Notes under the pieces: model-generated | Database searches by the model: none | Seen by the model: only the letters and a program-made list of their open reading frames with translations | Told to the model about the DNA's origin: nothing | In this document: one piece after another, positions 1 to 7,908 of the stretch | Layout of the letters: each line of letters begins with the position of its first letter | Position numbering within the stretch: position 1 is the first letter of the stretch | NCBI GenBank assembly: GCA_030674155.1 | Contig: CM060325.1 | Location: forward strand, 52,646,817 to 52,659,316 | Reading direction: 5' to 3' | Source: Stramonita haemastoma | Lineage: Eukaryota; Mollusca; Gastropoda; Neogastropoda; Muricidae | DNA length: 12,500 nt | Made by a program: the position numbers and the translations under genes

Positions 1-448
1 CCTCGCTGTGAACCTCTAGCTAATGGGAAAAAAATCCTTTATTTCTTCGGCTGTATATGTTCGTGTGGTATTTGTGCAGCCAGTTTAGCGTGTTGAAGTT
101 TCTATGCATGGGTTTTTTGTTTTGTTGTTTTTCTCTTAACATTGGAGGATCAGTCTTCAATTCAATTTAACGTCTGTTCACACTCAGTGATATTAGGATC
201 AGTCTGTTTTGATGTTGTTGTTGTTGTTGTTGTTGTTTTTGGTTGGATATCAAGTTTGTGTATTTGTTTGCTTTACTTTTTTCTCTCTTTTTTTTCGTAA
301 TGTTTTTTACTTGTTTGATTAGTCAGATTAATTTTACTTGGTTGGTTGGTTGGTTGGTTGCTGTGACTGATAAACTGACTGTTTGCATGCTTTTGTGTTG
401 AAACTATTTAGAGCCTAATTCAATCTCAAAGACACTTCCATTTACTTG
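1..448. other. AT-rich non-coding stretch with short TTG and TTGG repeats
   Basis: No gene is recognisable here on either strand. The sequence is T-rich with homopolymer T runs, a TTG trinucleotide run at about 213-237 and a TTGG run at about 338-360. It could be intergenic or intronic DNA of a gene outside the window. No splice pattern or conserved protein is visible. Confidence 0.6.
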
Positions 449-531
449 TCTCTCTTTCTCTGTCTCTCTCTCTGTCTCTCTGACTCTCTCTCTCTCTCTC
501 TCTCTCCTCTCCTCTCTCTCTCTCTCTCCTC

Positions 532-571
<40 letters not shown>

Positions 572-581
572 CCCCTCTATA

Positions 582-678
<97 letters not shown>

Positions 679-1041
679 TGTATGTATGTATGTATGTATG
701 TATGTATGTATGTATATATATATATATGCAATAGTGTGGTAAGTAGACATATATGTATATGTGTATGTATATATATTATATATATATTTATGTGTGTGTG
801 TGCGTGGTTGTGTGTGTATGTGTGTGTGTGCATGTGCGTGTGTTTGTCTGTTATGTGAAAGTGCGAGAGAGACAAACAGACAGACAGACAAACACGCAGA
901 CAGACAGAGACAAAAAAAGACATAATATATAGACCGACAGACAGACACACATACACACACACATACACAAACGGACTCACACACACACACCTACACACCT
1001 ACACACCTACACACCTACACACAGACACAGACACAGACACA

Positions 1042-1110
<69 letters not shown>
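449..1110. repeat. Compound microsatellite chain (CT, TA, TATG, TG, GACA, CA)
   Basis: A run of adjoining simple repeats. A CT-rich tract covers 449-577, an uninterrupted TA tract about 588-650, TATG about 649-713, and TA again about 712-727. A TG-rich stretch to about 850 follows, then GACA/GACAAA repeats at 866-965, ACACCT repeats at about 985-1020, ACAGAC repeats at 1021-1045, and pure CA at about 1043-1110. All long reading frames across it, rich in Ser-Leu, Tyr-Ile, His-Thr or Arg-Glu, are translations of the repeats and not genes. Confidence 0.95.
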
Positions 1111-1112
<2 letters not shown>

Positions 1113-1395
1113 ACTGACAAATAACCCTGCCTGCTCTTTTACCTAGCGTGTCTGAAAACGTCCAAGGGCCGGGCAGATTTTTCAGTTCGATCAGCCGACA
1201 CAATGAGGGCCCCAGTGTGTGGTGAAGTGGACAGGTCCATTTGTTTGTCCTGTCTGAGCCAGCTGTGGGCTGTGTAAGATGGCCATTTACAGTGCTGGAC
1301 AGGACTTTATCTTCATCGTTAGCGCTAAAGTTTTGTTGTTTTTTATTTTTTTCATTTGTGATTATCGCGGTGTTGTTTCTGATTTGCGTCTGTCG

Positions 1396-1445
<50 letters not shown>

Positions 1446-1452
1446 GCGTGTG
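1396..1452. repeat. TG dinucleotide microsatellite
   Basis: A TG tract with two CG interruptions near its right end. The flanks (1111-1395 and 1453-1729) are non-repetitive, and I see no gene, RNA or known repeat in them. Confidence 0.95.
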
Positions 1453-1723
1453 TAGATGTCATGTAAAGATGTCATGCCATGTTGATGGTGTCGCGTTAAG
1501 ATAATTCAAGATGGTCACACGGTATTTAAAAAAAACAACAACAAACAAACATACCGAGCATACACCCTATTACCTGGGCAAATAAATCATAGGCTCCGCT
1601 AACTTTAAAAAAACAAACCAACACACAACACGTTAACATGAATATCGTCAGTACAGCCATAAAAATTCCCCAAACAAGTGATTCGACAAACTCAGTTCAA
1701 CTCTTTCACATTGATGTTTCAGA

Positions 1724-1915
<192 letters not shown>

Positions 1916-1942
1916 AGAGTGAATCGTACAGTGCATCATCGT

Positions 1943-2003
1943 AATCATTATTATTTTCACTATTGTTATTATTGCTATTGTTATTGTTATTATTATCATT
2001 ATA
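1943..2003. repeat. ATT-rich imperfect trinucleotide repeat
   Basis: An imperfect run of ATT with interspersed ATTGTT and ATC units between the CT tract and the left end of the RTE insertion. It has no coding potential. Confidence 0.8.
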
Positions 2004-2052
2004 TTTTCTTTAGTTCCTTCTTTTGTTGTGGTTGTTGTTTTCATGAGTTGTA

Positions 2053-2062
2053 ACAATGTTGT
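2053..2062. repeat. Candidate target-site duplication of the RTE element, left copy
   Basis: ACAATGTTGT abuts the AGTG tail exactly. The same ten bases recur at 3952-3961. The exact contact with the tail is the best argument that this is a real duplication and not chance. Confidence 0.45.
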
Positions 2063-3951
2063 CACTCACTCACTCACTCACTCAGTCCCATGTCCCAAAG
2101 GACGTAGGGGGGACATGAGAGAAGACGCAACGGAGATCTTTTTCCATGCTTCACGATCCTGTGTGGCTAGTAGGAGGCGTTGCAGGGGTTGGGCAGTCCA
2201 GTCTTTGATGTTGTCAACCCATGATTTCTTTTGGCGGCCTCTTCTTCTCTTGCCCTCAACTGTTCCTTGCAAGATGGTTTTTGCTAGGGTGTTGTGTCTT
2301 GTGGTGTGACCAAACCACATCAGCTTTCTCCTCTTTATGGTGGAGAGCAAAGGCTCTTGGGGGCCCACACGCTTTTTGATTTCTTCTTTCACATAGTTAT
2401 TGGTCTTGTGTTCTTTGTATGATATTTTGAGGAGTCTTCTGTGGCACTTGTTCTCGAATGCTTGGATTCTTCTCTCTAACTCTGCTGTCAGAGTCCATGA
2501 TTCACAGCCATATAGGAGGATAGATATCACGAGGGATTTGTAGAGGTGGTATTTGGTGCAGAAGCTGATGTTGTTGCTTCTGATGATCTTCTCAAGTCTG
2601 ACTAGAGCAGATGTTGCTGTTGCAATGCGAGCTTTCACCTCATTGTTTGATGTGCCATCTTTTGTTAGGATGGAGCCTAAGTATTTGAATTGGCTCACCT
2701 CTTCCAATATTTCTCCATTCATCTTTATTTCCGTGCTGTCATTACTCGCGCTGTTGACCATGATCTTTGATTTCTCTGTACTGACCTCCATGCCGTATGC
2801 GCTCGCTCGATCTGTTAGACTGTCTGTGAGGATTTGCAGTTCTTGTTTGCTGCTGCCCATGAGGTCAATGTCATCTGCAAATCTGAGGTTGCAAAGGGGT
2901 CTTCCACCAATGGAGATGGAAGTGTGGTGGTTTTGCAGTGTCTCTGTCATGATGTTTTCGAGGAAGAGGTTGAAGAGTACAGGTGAGAGAAGGCAGCCCT
3001 GGCGGACTCCAACCGTGGTCTTGAAGAACTCGCCCACGTGATTGTTCATGAAAACTGCACTTCTTGCATTCTCATACAGAGCCTTGATGACTTCAATTAG
3101 GCAGTTGCCAATGTTGAAGTGCCTGAGTACTTGCCAGAGGCCGTCATGCCATACCCTGTCAAAGGCCTTTTTGAAGTCTATAAAATTGTGGTACAAGTCT
3201 TTTTGGTGTTGGAGATGCTTCTCTATCAGAATTCTCAGGTTGAAAATTTGTTCCATTGTGCTGCGTTTTGGTCTAAAGCCCGCTTGTTCTTCTGCCAGGA
3301 GTTTTTCTGCTTGGTTTTTCAGTCTGTTGAGGACTACCTGCAGCATGATCTTGCTAGGATGGCTTATGAGACTGATGGTTCTGTAGTTCTGACATTGCTT
3401 GAGGTTTCCTTTCTTTGGCAGGGGTATTACAAGAGACTGTGTCCATTCTTTTGGCTATTTTTTGGTGTCGTGGATTTCTGACAAAGATCTGTGAATCGCC
3501 TTGCTGTTTCATTCCCTCCATTTTTTATGAGTTCAGCTGGGATGTTATCGATTCCAGGGGACTTCCCCTTCTTCAATTGTTTAATAGCTGTGTCTACTTC
3601 ACACCTTAGTATTGGTGGGTCTTTATCTTGGTGTTCAGGGGGTTTGTTGGAAACTATGTTGGTATCTGGGTGTAGTGGGTAGTTATACAATCCCTCACAG
3701 TATTCTGTCCAGCGTTGGAGGATGGCATTGTTTTCCGTTAAAAGATTTCCTTCTTTGTCTTCAATAACAGAGGCTTTAGGCTGTGTGGTTTTAGTTAGTG
3801 CTTTCAGAGTGTTGTAAGCTGTTTTGCTGTTTCCCTTGGCCATTCCATCTTCGATGTTGTTGCATTGTTCTTCTATCCACGCTTCTTTGGCTTCTCTCAT
3901 CTTTTTCCTCACTTCTCTGTGGCTATCCATGTACTTGTTGTTGGCTTCTTG
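2063..3951 (-). mobile_element. 5'-truncated RTE-clade non-LTR retrotransposon
   Basis: An RTE-like LINE lies on the minus strand. Its 3' end is on the left: after the stop codon near 2078 comes a short tail of five AGTG units (minus-strand reading) ending at 2063, a tail of the short-tandem type seen in RTE elements rather than poly(A). The 5' end is missing. No apurinic-endonuclease domain is present, so it is a typical 5'-truncated copy. The right edge is uncertain. The direct repeat ACAATGTTGT at 2053-2062 and 3952-3961 suggests the element ends at 3951, but the reading frame stays open for about 60 more bases to near 4020, so the element could end there instead. Confidence 0.85.
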
Positions 3952-3966
3952 ACAATGTTGTAGCAA
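2078..3966 (-). pseudogene. RTE reverse transcriptase (ORF2-like), frameshifted and nonsense-mutated
   Basis: The encoded protein is the reverse transcriptase plus C-terminal region of an RTE-type polyprotein, which copies element RNA at the target site. The upstream piece (3966-3427) carries the pre-RT region with WTEYC and GKSPGIDNIP. The downstream piece (3346-2078, 422 residues from Met) holds motif 2 (EEQAGFR), motif A (FIDFKKAFD; catalytic Asp near residue 57), motif B (GVRQGCLLSP near 113-122) and motif C (FADD near 156-159). A C-terminal region with YGCESWTL and GRRRGRQ follows. The two pieces belong together. Reading back from 3346 the second frame is coherent through LPKKGNL and PKEWTQSLVIP until a TAG at 3457-3455, at a place where relatives I know have Trp. 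About seven codons further upstream the frame switches at an AAA run (3475-3477), consistent with loss of one A. Both catalytic motifs survive, so inactivation looks recent. The endonuclease domain is absent. The copy is defective, and I am confident of the RTE assignment. Confidence 0.9.
3952..3961. repeat. Candidate target-site duplication of the RTE element, right copy
   Basis: ACAATGTTGT matches 2053-2062 base for base. If genuine, it marks the truncated 5' end at 3951. Against this, the frame remains open to the right. The bases near 3994-4014 also resemble those at 3931-3951 (3 mismatches in 21), which could mean that element sequence continues. Confidence 0.4.
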
Positions 3967-4135
3967 AATATTTTTAGCAGGGTTTTCTTGGTTGTACTTG
4001 CTGTTGGCTTGCTGTTTCGTTTTTTTTAATAGTTTTTTTTTGTTTAAGTGGTTTGTTTGTTTGTTTGGTTGGGTATCTTTTTTGGGGGGTTGTTTATTTT
4101 AGTTTGGGGGTTTGCTCCGTTTTTATTGTTTTGTA

Positions 4136-4168
4136 TTTTTTTTTTTTTTTTTTTTTTTTACTACACAG
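4136..4168 (+). other. Poly(T) tract ending in a possible 3' splice site
   Basis: About 24 T residues are followed by ACTACACAG at 4160-4168, about 180 bases before the receptor start codon. A long pyrimidine tract with CAG is what a splice acceptor looks like. The receptor may therefore have an upstream non-coding exon, with transcribed 5' UTR from 4169. The alternative is a plain homopolymer; transcript evidence is lacking. Confidence 0.3.
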
Positions 4169-4349
4169 ATGGCTTGATGAAAAGAAAAAGCAAATTTTTT
4201 TGCTTACTCTAATGTACCACCTGGAAAAAAAGTTTGATTTGATTGATTTAATTCAAAATTTTGATTGGATCTCTCACAGAAAAACACACGCAAGAAACCT
4301 CCACCACCCCACCCCAACAAAAAAGCCACCAAGGCAAAAAAAAAAAAGG

Positions 4350-4904
4350 ATGGACGAATCGGCCTTATTAAACTACACGGACTACTACTTCGATGGCGAC
4401 GACGCCTACAGCTTCTACTTCCAGTGCCGCCTAGGTGACATTCCGCTCTACCCGGAATTCAAGGCGGCCGAACAGCTGGCCAGGTGGCTGTACCCGTTTC
4501 TCCTGGTGCTGGGCATCGTAGGGAACGGGGTGTCCATCTTCATCCTCCGACAGCTCAGCATCACCGCTTGGTCCAGCGCTCTGTACCTGGCCGTTCTGGC
4601 GCTGGTGGACTTGCTGGTGCTGTGCATTCGCTGCGGCTCTACTTGGTTTCAGCAGGTGGGTGGGGAGAGAGGGGGGGAGGTGGTGGGGGAGGTGGGGGGG
4701 GACGGGGGGAGAGGTGGGAGAGGTGGGGAGGGGAGGGGGAGGGGTGGGGAGAGGGGGGTGGGGGAGGGGTGGGGGTGGTGGAGGAGTGGGGGAGAGGGGG
4801 GAGGGAGGATGGGGAGGGAGAGAGAGGGGGGAGGGAGGAGGGAGGAGGGATGGGGGGTGGGGGAGACGTGGGAGAGGGAGAGAGATGGGGGGAGAGGGAG
4901 GGGA

Positions 4905-4972
<68 letters not shown>

Positions 4973-5066
4973 GGAGAGTTTGTGTGTGTGTGTGTGTGTG
5001 TGTGCGTGCGTGTGTGTCTGTGTGTGTATGTGTTATGTGTGTTGTGTGTTGTGTTGTGTTGCGTTG

Positions 5067-5120
<54 letters not shown>

Positions 5121-5280
5121 TGTCTGTGTCTGTGTCTGTGTCTGTGTCTGTGTGTCTGTGTGTGTCTGTCTGTGTGTGTCTGTCTGTGTGTGTATGTGTG
5201 TCTGTCGGTCTGTCTGTCTGCCTGTCTATCTGACTGTCTATCTATCTGTCTGTCTCTCTGTCTATCCGTCTGTGTCGCCG

Positions 5281-5360
<80 letters not shown>

Positions 5361-6505
5361 CCTACCTACCTACCTACCTACCTACCTACCTACCTACCTA
5401 CCTACTTACCTATCTATCTATCTATCTATCTACCTACCTACCTACCTACCTACCTACCTATCTATCTGCCTACCTATATCTACCTACCTATCTATCTACC
5501 AACCTATCCACCTACCTACCTACCAACCAACCAACCTACCTACCTACCTACCTACCTACCTACCTACCTACCTACCTACCTACCTACCTACCTACCTACC
5601 TACCTACCTATCTCTCTCTCTCTATCTATCTATCTCTGTGTGTCTCTGTGCAGGTGACGGGGCTGAACCCCTCCATGCTGGTGATGCAGTGGTCGGACGC
5701 CATGTGCAAGGTGTACCTCTTCCTGCTCAACGTGCTGCTGCAGCTCTGGCCCTGGCTGCTCGTGGCGCTCACCGTCGACCTCACCATCGCCACCTCCCGC
5801 CCCCTCACCACCTACCGCGCCTGCACGCGCGAGCGCGCTCGCCTCACCATCCTTCTCATCGTCATCCTCCTCATCTGCCTCAACCTCAACTTCTTCTGGA
5901 CCTGGGGGCTGAGGGACGGGCTGTGTATCTACATCGAAGAGTTTTCGCTGCAGTTCCTCAACGTGATCTGGCCCAGTATCGAGTCCAGCGTGAAGCATCT
6001 GCTACCTTTGCTGACCGTGTCCACAGGACTGGTCATCACTGTGGTCAGTTTGGCCCGTTCCAGGAGAAACGCCGTGAGTTACGAACCCATCCTCAGGCGG
6101 TATTTTTTGGACCTGGCGGCTTTGCAGCAGCTGAAGAAGGTCTGTCTCTTGCTGGCGTTTCTCTTCGTTCTGGTCAAGGCTCTCACGTGCGCTGTGGAGC
6201 TGGTTAACGCTCTGGAGCTGAGAGGCATGGTGGAGGTGCCCTGCGAGAACTACGCTCACTTCCAGGCTTCTTTCAAGCTGGCTCAGGCGGTGCGTGACGC
6301 TTGCGTGTACAGTTTCCACAGTCTGAAGTTTTTGTTGTATCTTCTCCTCTGTGATGGTTACCGCCGGAGGTTGAGGGCTTTGCTTGGTTTGTGTCTGTGT
6401 TGCTTGATGAGGAAGGAGAAGAAGAAGAGGAGGAGGAGGAAAAACCTTGCAGGTCCTAGCCTGGAGAGTGATGTTGTTAGGGGAGGGGGAGGGGAGCAGG
6501 CCTAG
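4350..6505 (+). CDS. Divergent rhodopsin-family (class A) GPCR, peptide-receptor-like, two exons
   Basis: The gene has exon 1 at 4350-4655 (102 codons) and exon 2 at 5654-6505, joined in phase 0, giving 385 residues. It encodes a plasma-membrane seven-helix receptor. TM1 has GIVGNG (Asn1.50 = N59) and TM2 has LAVLALVD (Asp2.50 = D87). C120 at the start of TM3 and C193 in loop 2 are the expected disulfide pair. The TM5 proline is P220, TM6 spans about 265-287, and TM7 (about 315-334) ends in FHSLKFLLY, followed by a helix-8-like RRRLRALL and cysteines 349, 351 and 352 that could be palmitoylated. N8-Y-T is an N-glycosylation sequon. Several switch motifs are altered: DLT replaces DRY (D144-L-T), VKAL replaces CWxP (K277 at the toggle position, L279 for Pro), and K327 replaces the Asn of NPxxY. 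The start at 4350 has A at -3 and G at +4; an in-frame ATG at 4212 would add 46 basic, non-membrane residues and is less likely. Codons are strongly GC-ending, unlike the AT-rich flanks, which supports selection as a coding gene. It resembles the lineage-expanded molluscan peptide-like receptors; ligand and G protein are unknown. Confidence 0.87.
4657..4975 (+). repeat. G-rich purine tract with GA microsatellite; quadruplex-prone
   Basis: Dense runs of three to eight G separated by A or T follow the splice donor directly and grade into a pure GA tract. On the transcribed RNA many combinations of four G-runs could form quadruplexes. No protein motif is visible in any frame. Confidence 0.85.
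4979..5280 (+). repeat. TG tracts grading into TCTG repeats
   Basis: TG dinucleotides (about 4979-5118, with TGT and GCG interruptions) pass into TGTCTG and TCTG units from about 5120. The gradual change in unit suggests slippage combined with point substitutions. Confidence 0.9.
5281..5640 (+). repeat. CTAT and CTAC tetranucleotide arrays
   Basis: CTAT units at about 5281-5360 switch to CTAC at about 5361-5407, back to CTAT, then alternate until a second long CTAC array at about 5530-5610. A CTAT/CTCT run completes the tract before the splice acceptor. Sharp switches between unit types indicate separate expansion events. Confidence 0.93.
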
Positions 6506-6889
6506 AGTGGTGGTGTTAGGTCAGGATTGAGGGTAGGGGTTTTGTCTCCCTTGGTGGAGGGGGGGGGGAGAACGTTGAGTAAATGGCAAATGTATTTACG
6601 CTTGTTTTTACCTTGGTGAATATTACGGTTGTGTGATGATTTAAAAAAAAAAGTTTAAGAATCTTCGTCAGCAAGAAAGGTGATGGTAATTTATTTCAGT
6701 ATAAAATGCAGTTTGGAAAAAGGAGAATGATTATGAGATACGACAGGGAAAAAGTTGTTCGAGGGCACAGAAAAAAGTAAATCGATTTTAGCCAAGAGAA
6801 GTGTTTAGTCCATTCCATTTCACTCCGTTCTGTTACTCTATAATGCATCACTATTTAATGCAGCACAATACAACGTAGGACCATAGAAA
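6506..6889 (+). other. Probable receptor 3' UTR and downstream non-coding DNA
   Basis: No gene is seen. After the TAG stop there is a G-run at about 6559-6569, an A-run at about 6642-6652, and AT-rich unique sequence. There is no canonical AATAAA in this interval. The 3' UTR may end at a non-canonical signal (ATAAAA near 6701) or extend further, through the SINE, to AATAAA at 7701. Confidence 0.5.
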
Positions 6890-7184
6890 CAATACAATAC
6901 AATAAGTCTGTCCCGAGCCTAAGGCTCATCAGGCCGGTGCTTATCCCGGTTTCTGTGGCGCTAAGCGACTGAGAGTCATAGAATCCCCCCTGGATAGGAC
7001 GCCAGTCTATCGCAGGGTTAACCCCCAACACAAGGTTGGTACCCCTTTTACACCTGGGTGGGGTGAGAAAATAGCCGTAAAGTGCCTTTTCCAAGGGCAC
7101 AACGCCATAGCCGACAGCTGGGATCGAACCCGCAACCTTTAGATTACGAGTCCAACGCCCTAACCACTAGACTACCGCGGCGGC
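6890..7184 (-). mobile_element. tRNA-Thr-derived SINE with pentanucleotide flanks
   Basis: Read on the minus strand, the element begins with a tRNA-like head and continues into a body of about 200 bp. The body contains GGCACTTTACGG, CACCCAGGTGTAAAAGGGG and GACTGGCGTCCTATCC, which I recognise as typical of molluscan and other marine-invertebrate SINE bodies. It ends near 6902 in TTATTGTATTG repeats. Pol III A and B boxes are intact. Both ends are bordered by the same TACAA unit, so it either inserted into an existing TACAA array or its tail and target duplication seeded one. SINEs depend on a partner LINE for mobility; the partner cannot be named here. Confidence 0.8.
7110..7181 (-). tRNA. tRNA-Thr(CGT)-like cloverleaf forming the SINE head
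   Basis: A 72-nt cloverleaf can be drawn. The D stem is GTCT/GGGC, the anticodon stem is TTGGA/TCTAA with loop CTCGTAA (anticodon CGT, plus-strand 7146-7148), and the T stem is GCGGG/CCAGC with loop TTCGATC. The acceptor pairs only four of seven positions. The A box is at about 7164-7174 and the B box at 7121-7130. The SINE body runs straight on from it, so I treat it as a SINE promoter and not a working tRNA gene. Confidence 0.45.
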
Positions 7185-7335
7185 ATACAATACAATACAA
7201 TACAATAAAATACAATACAACACAACACAACACAACACAACACAACACAACACAACACAACACAACACAACACAACACAACACAACACAACACAACACAA
7301 TACAATACAATACAATACAATACAATACAATACAG
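7185..7335. repeat. TACAA/CACAA pentanucleotide array
   Basis: TACAA units (7185-7218) switch to about 16 CACAA units (about 7219-7300) and return to TACAA (about 7300-7335). The layered pattern implies one T-to-C change that was then amplified inside an older TACAA array. A few TACAA units also lie left of the SINE at 6888-6903. Confidence 0.93.
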
Positions 7336-7438
7336 CAAAAGTGTATGATAATGCTGATGGTAACCAGCATGGGTATCAAGTCTATCATAAGTTATATTGT
7401 TCTAAAAACGCAATCTTAATAGTTCTCTCTCTCTATCA

Positions 7439-7439
<1 letters not shown>

Positions 7440-7486
<47 letters not shown>

Positions 7487-7522
7487 CACGCGCGCGCGCG
7501 CGCGCGTGCGCGCGCGCGCACG

Positions 7523-7563
<41 letters not shown>
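7440..7563. repeat. CA-CG-CA alternating purine-pyrimidine tract
   Basis: A CA tract (about 7440-7487) leads into alternating CG with a single TG interruption (about 7488-7520), then back to CA. It is nearly unbroken alternating purine-pyrimidine for about 120 bp, with a CG core that is the sequence type most prone to Z-DNA. Confidence 0.93.
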
Positions 7564-7565
<2 letters not shown>

Positions 7566-7700
7566 TCACAACACAGGAAGCGCTTTATTACAACGATGCA
7601 TATTATGTCGCCACCTGAACAATGCAAAACAATGCAAGACAACGGATGACAACGAAGTGCTGCACCGAATTAGTTCAGCATGGTACTGATAATATCTATA

Positions 7701-7706
7701 AATAAA
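7701..7706 (+). promoter_or_regulatory. Possible polyadenylation signal AATAAA
   Basis: AATAAA is followed within about 10 bases by GTTGTTTTATTATTG, a U/GU-rich downstream element. It is the first AATAAA past the receptor that lies outside a repeat. Use by the receptor would imply a 3' UTR of about 1.2 kb containing the SINE. Confidence 0.25.
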
Positions 7707-7865
7707 AGAAGTTGTTTTATTATTGAACAAGAAATTGAAGCAATACAGCAACTGTCAAAGCATTACTTTGCAACAGACCAACCTGTCTGACACAAAAGCC
7801 TCCCTAAACGTACTTACTGCTGGTGAAGTCAAGGTGAAACAGATCCACAACTTGTCGACTGTCAC

Positions 7866-7908
7866 CGTAATATGTGACACTCCACCACGAAATGAGTCGC
7901 TTTGCACC
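7866..7908 (+). repeat. Left arm of a 43-bp inverted repeat (possible TIR)
   Basis: This arm matches the reverse complement of 8257-8299 at 36 of 43 positions with no gaps. The longest identical block is CTCCACCAC, next to GTGAC and AATGAGTC. It may be the terminal inverted repeat of a small non-autonomous DNA element. Confidence 0.7.

Larger units (their letters stand above)
4656..5653 (+). other. Receptor intron made of simple repeats
   Basis: The intron begins GTGGGT after CAG at 4655 and ends GTGCAG at 5653. It separates TM2 from the first extracellular loop and TM3 in phase 0. The interior is almost entirely simple sequence. G-rich GGGA/GGGT purine DNA covers 4657-4905, GA about 4905-4965, and TG about 4979-5118. 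TCTG/TGTC units cover 5120-5280, CTAT 5281-5360, CTAC 5361-5610, and mixed CTAT/CTCT runs up to the acceptor. The pyrimidine tract before the acceptor is itself repeat sequence. Translating through the intron produces the long low-complexity frames here, which are not genes. Joining the two exons restores a complete GPCR, which is strong evidence for these splice sites. Confidence 0.88.

Noticed and set aside
426..998. Long Cys-Val, His-Thr and Tyr-Ile reading frames on both strands
   Set aside because: They are translations of microsatellites, which stay open because the repeat units contain no stop codon. The same applies at 1015-1203, 1638-1922, 9493-9836, 11041-11254 and 11600-11950.
449..1110. 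A CRISPR array or other spaced repeat system
   Set aside because: The repeats are contiguous 2-6 base units with no unique spacers, and the window is eukaryotic.
2553..3481. Plus-strand reading frames of up to 162 residues
   Set aside because: They lie antisense to the RTE reverse transcriptase, whose motifs are unmistakable on the minus strand.
4660..6207. A 515-residue plus-strand reading frame running through the intron into the receptor region
   Set aside because: It translates the G-rich, TG and CTAT/CTAC repeats and then the wrong frame of receptor exon 2. The receptor frame gives a full seven-helix protein once the intron is removed.
5630..6319. Minus-strand frames of 122 and 105 residues over receptor exon 2
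   Set aside because: They are antisense shadows of a GC-rich coding exon, with no domain and acidic low-complexity composition.
6902..6905. SINE target-site duplication made of TACAA units
   Set aside because: The flanking units are the same microsatellite on both sides, so a true duplication cannot be told apart from repeat expansion.
7110..7181. A functional tRNA-Thr gene
   Set aside because: The acceptor stem pairs at only four of seven positions and a SINE body follows directly, so a SINE head is the better explanation.
7204..7209. AATAAA as the receptor polyadenylation signal
   Set aside because: It is a one-base variant within the TACAA array and lacks a downstream U- or GU-rich element.
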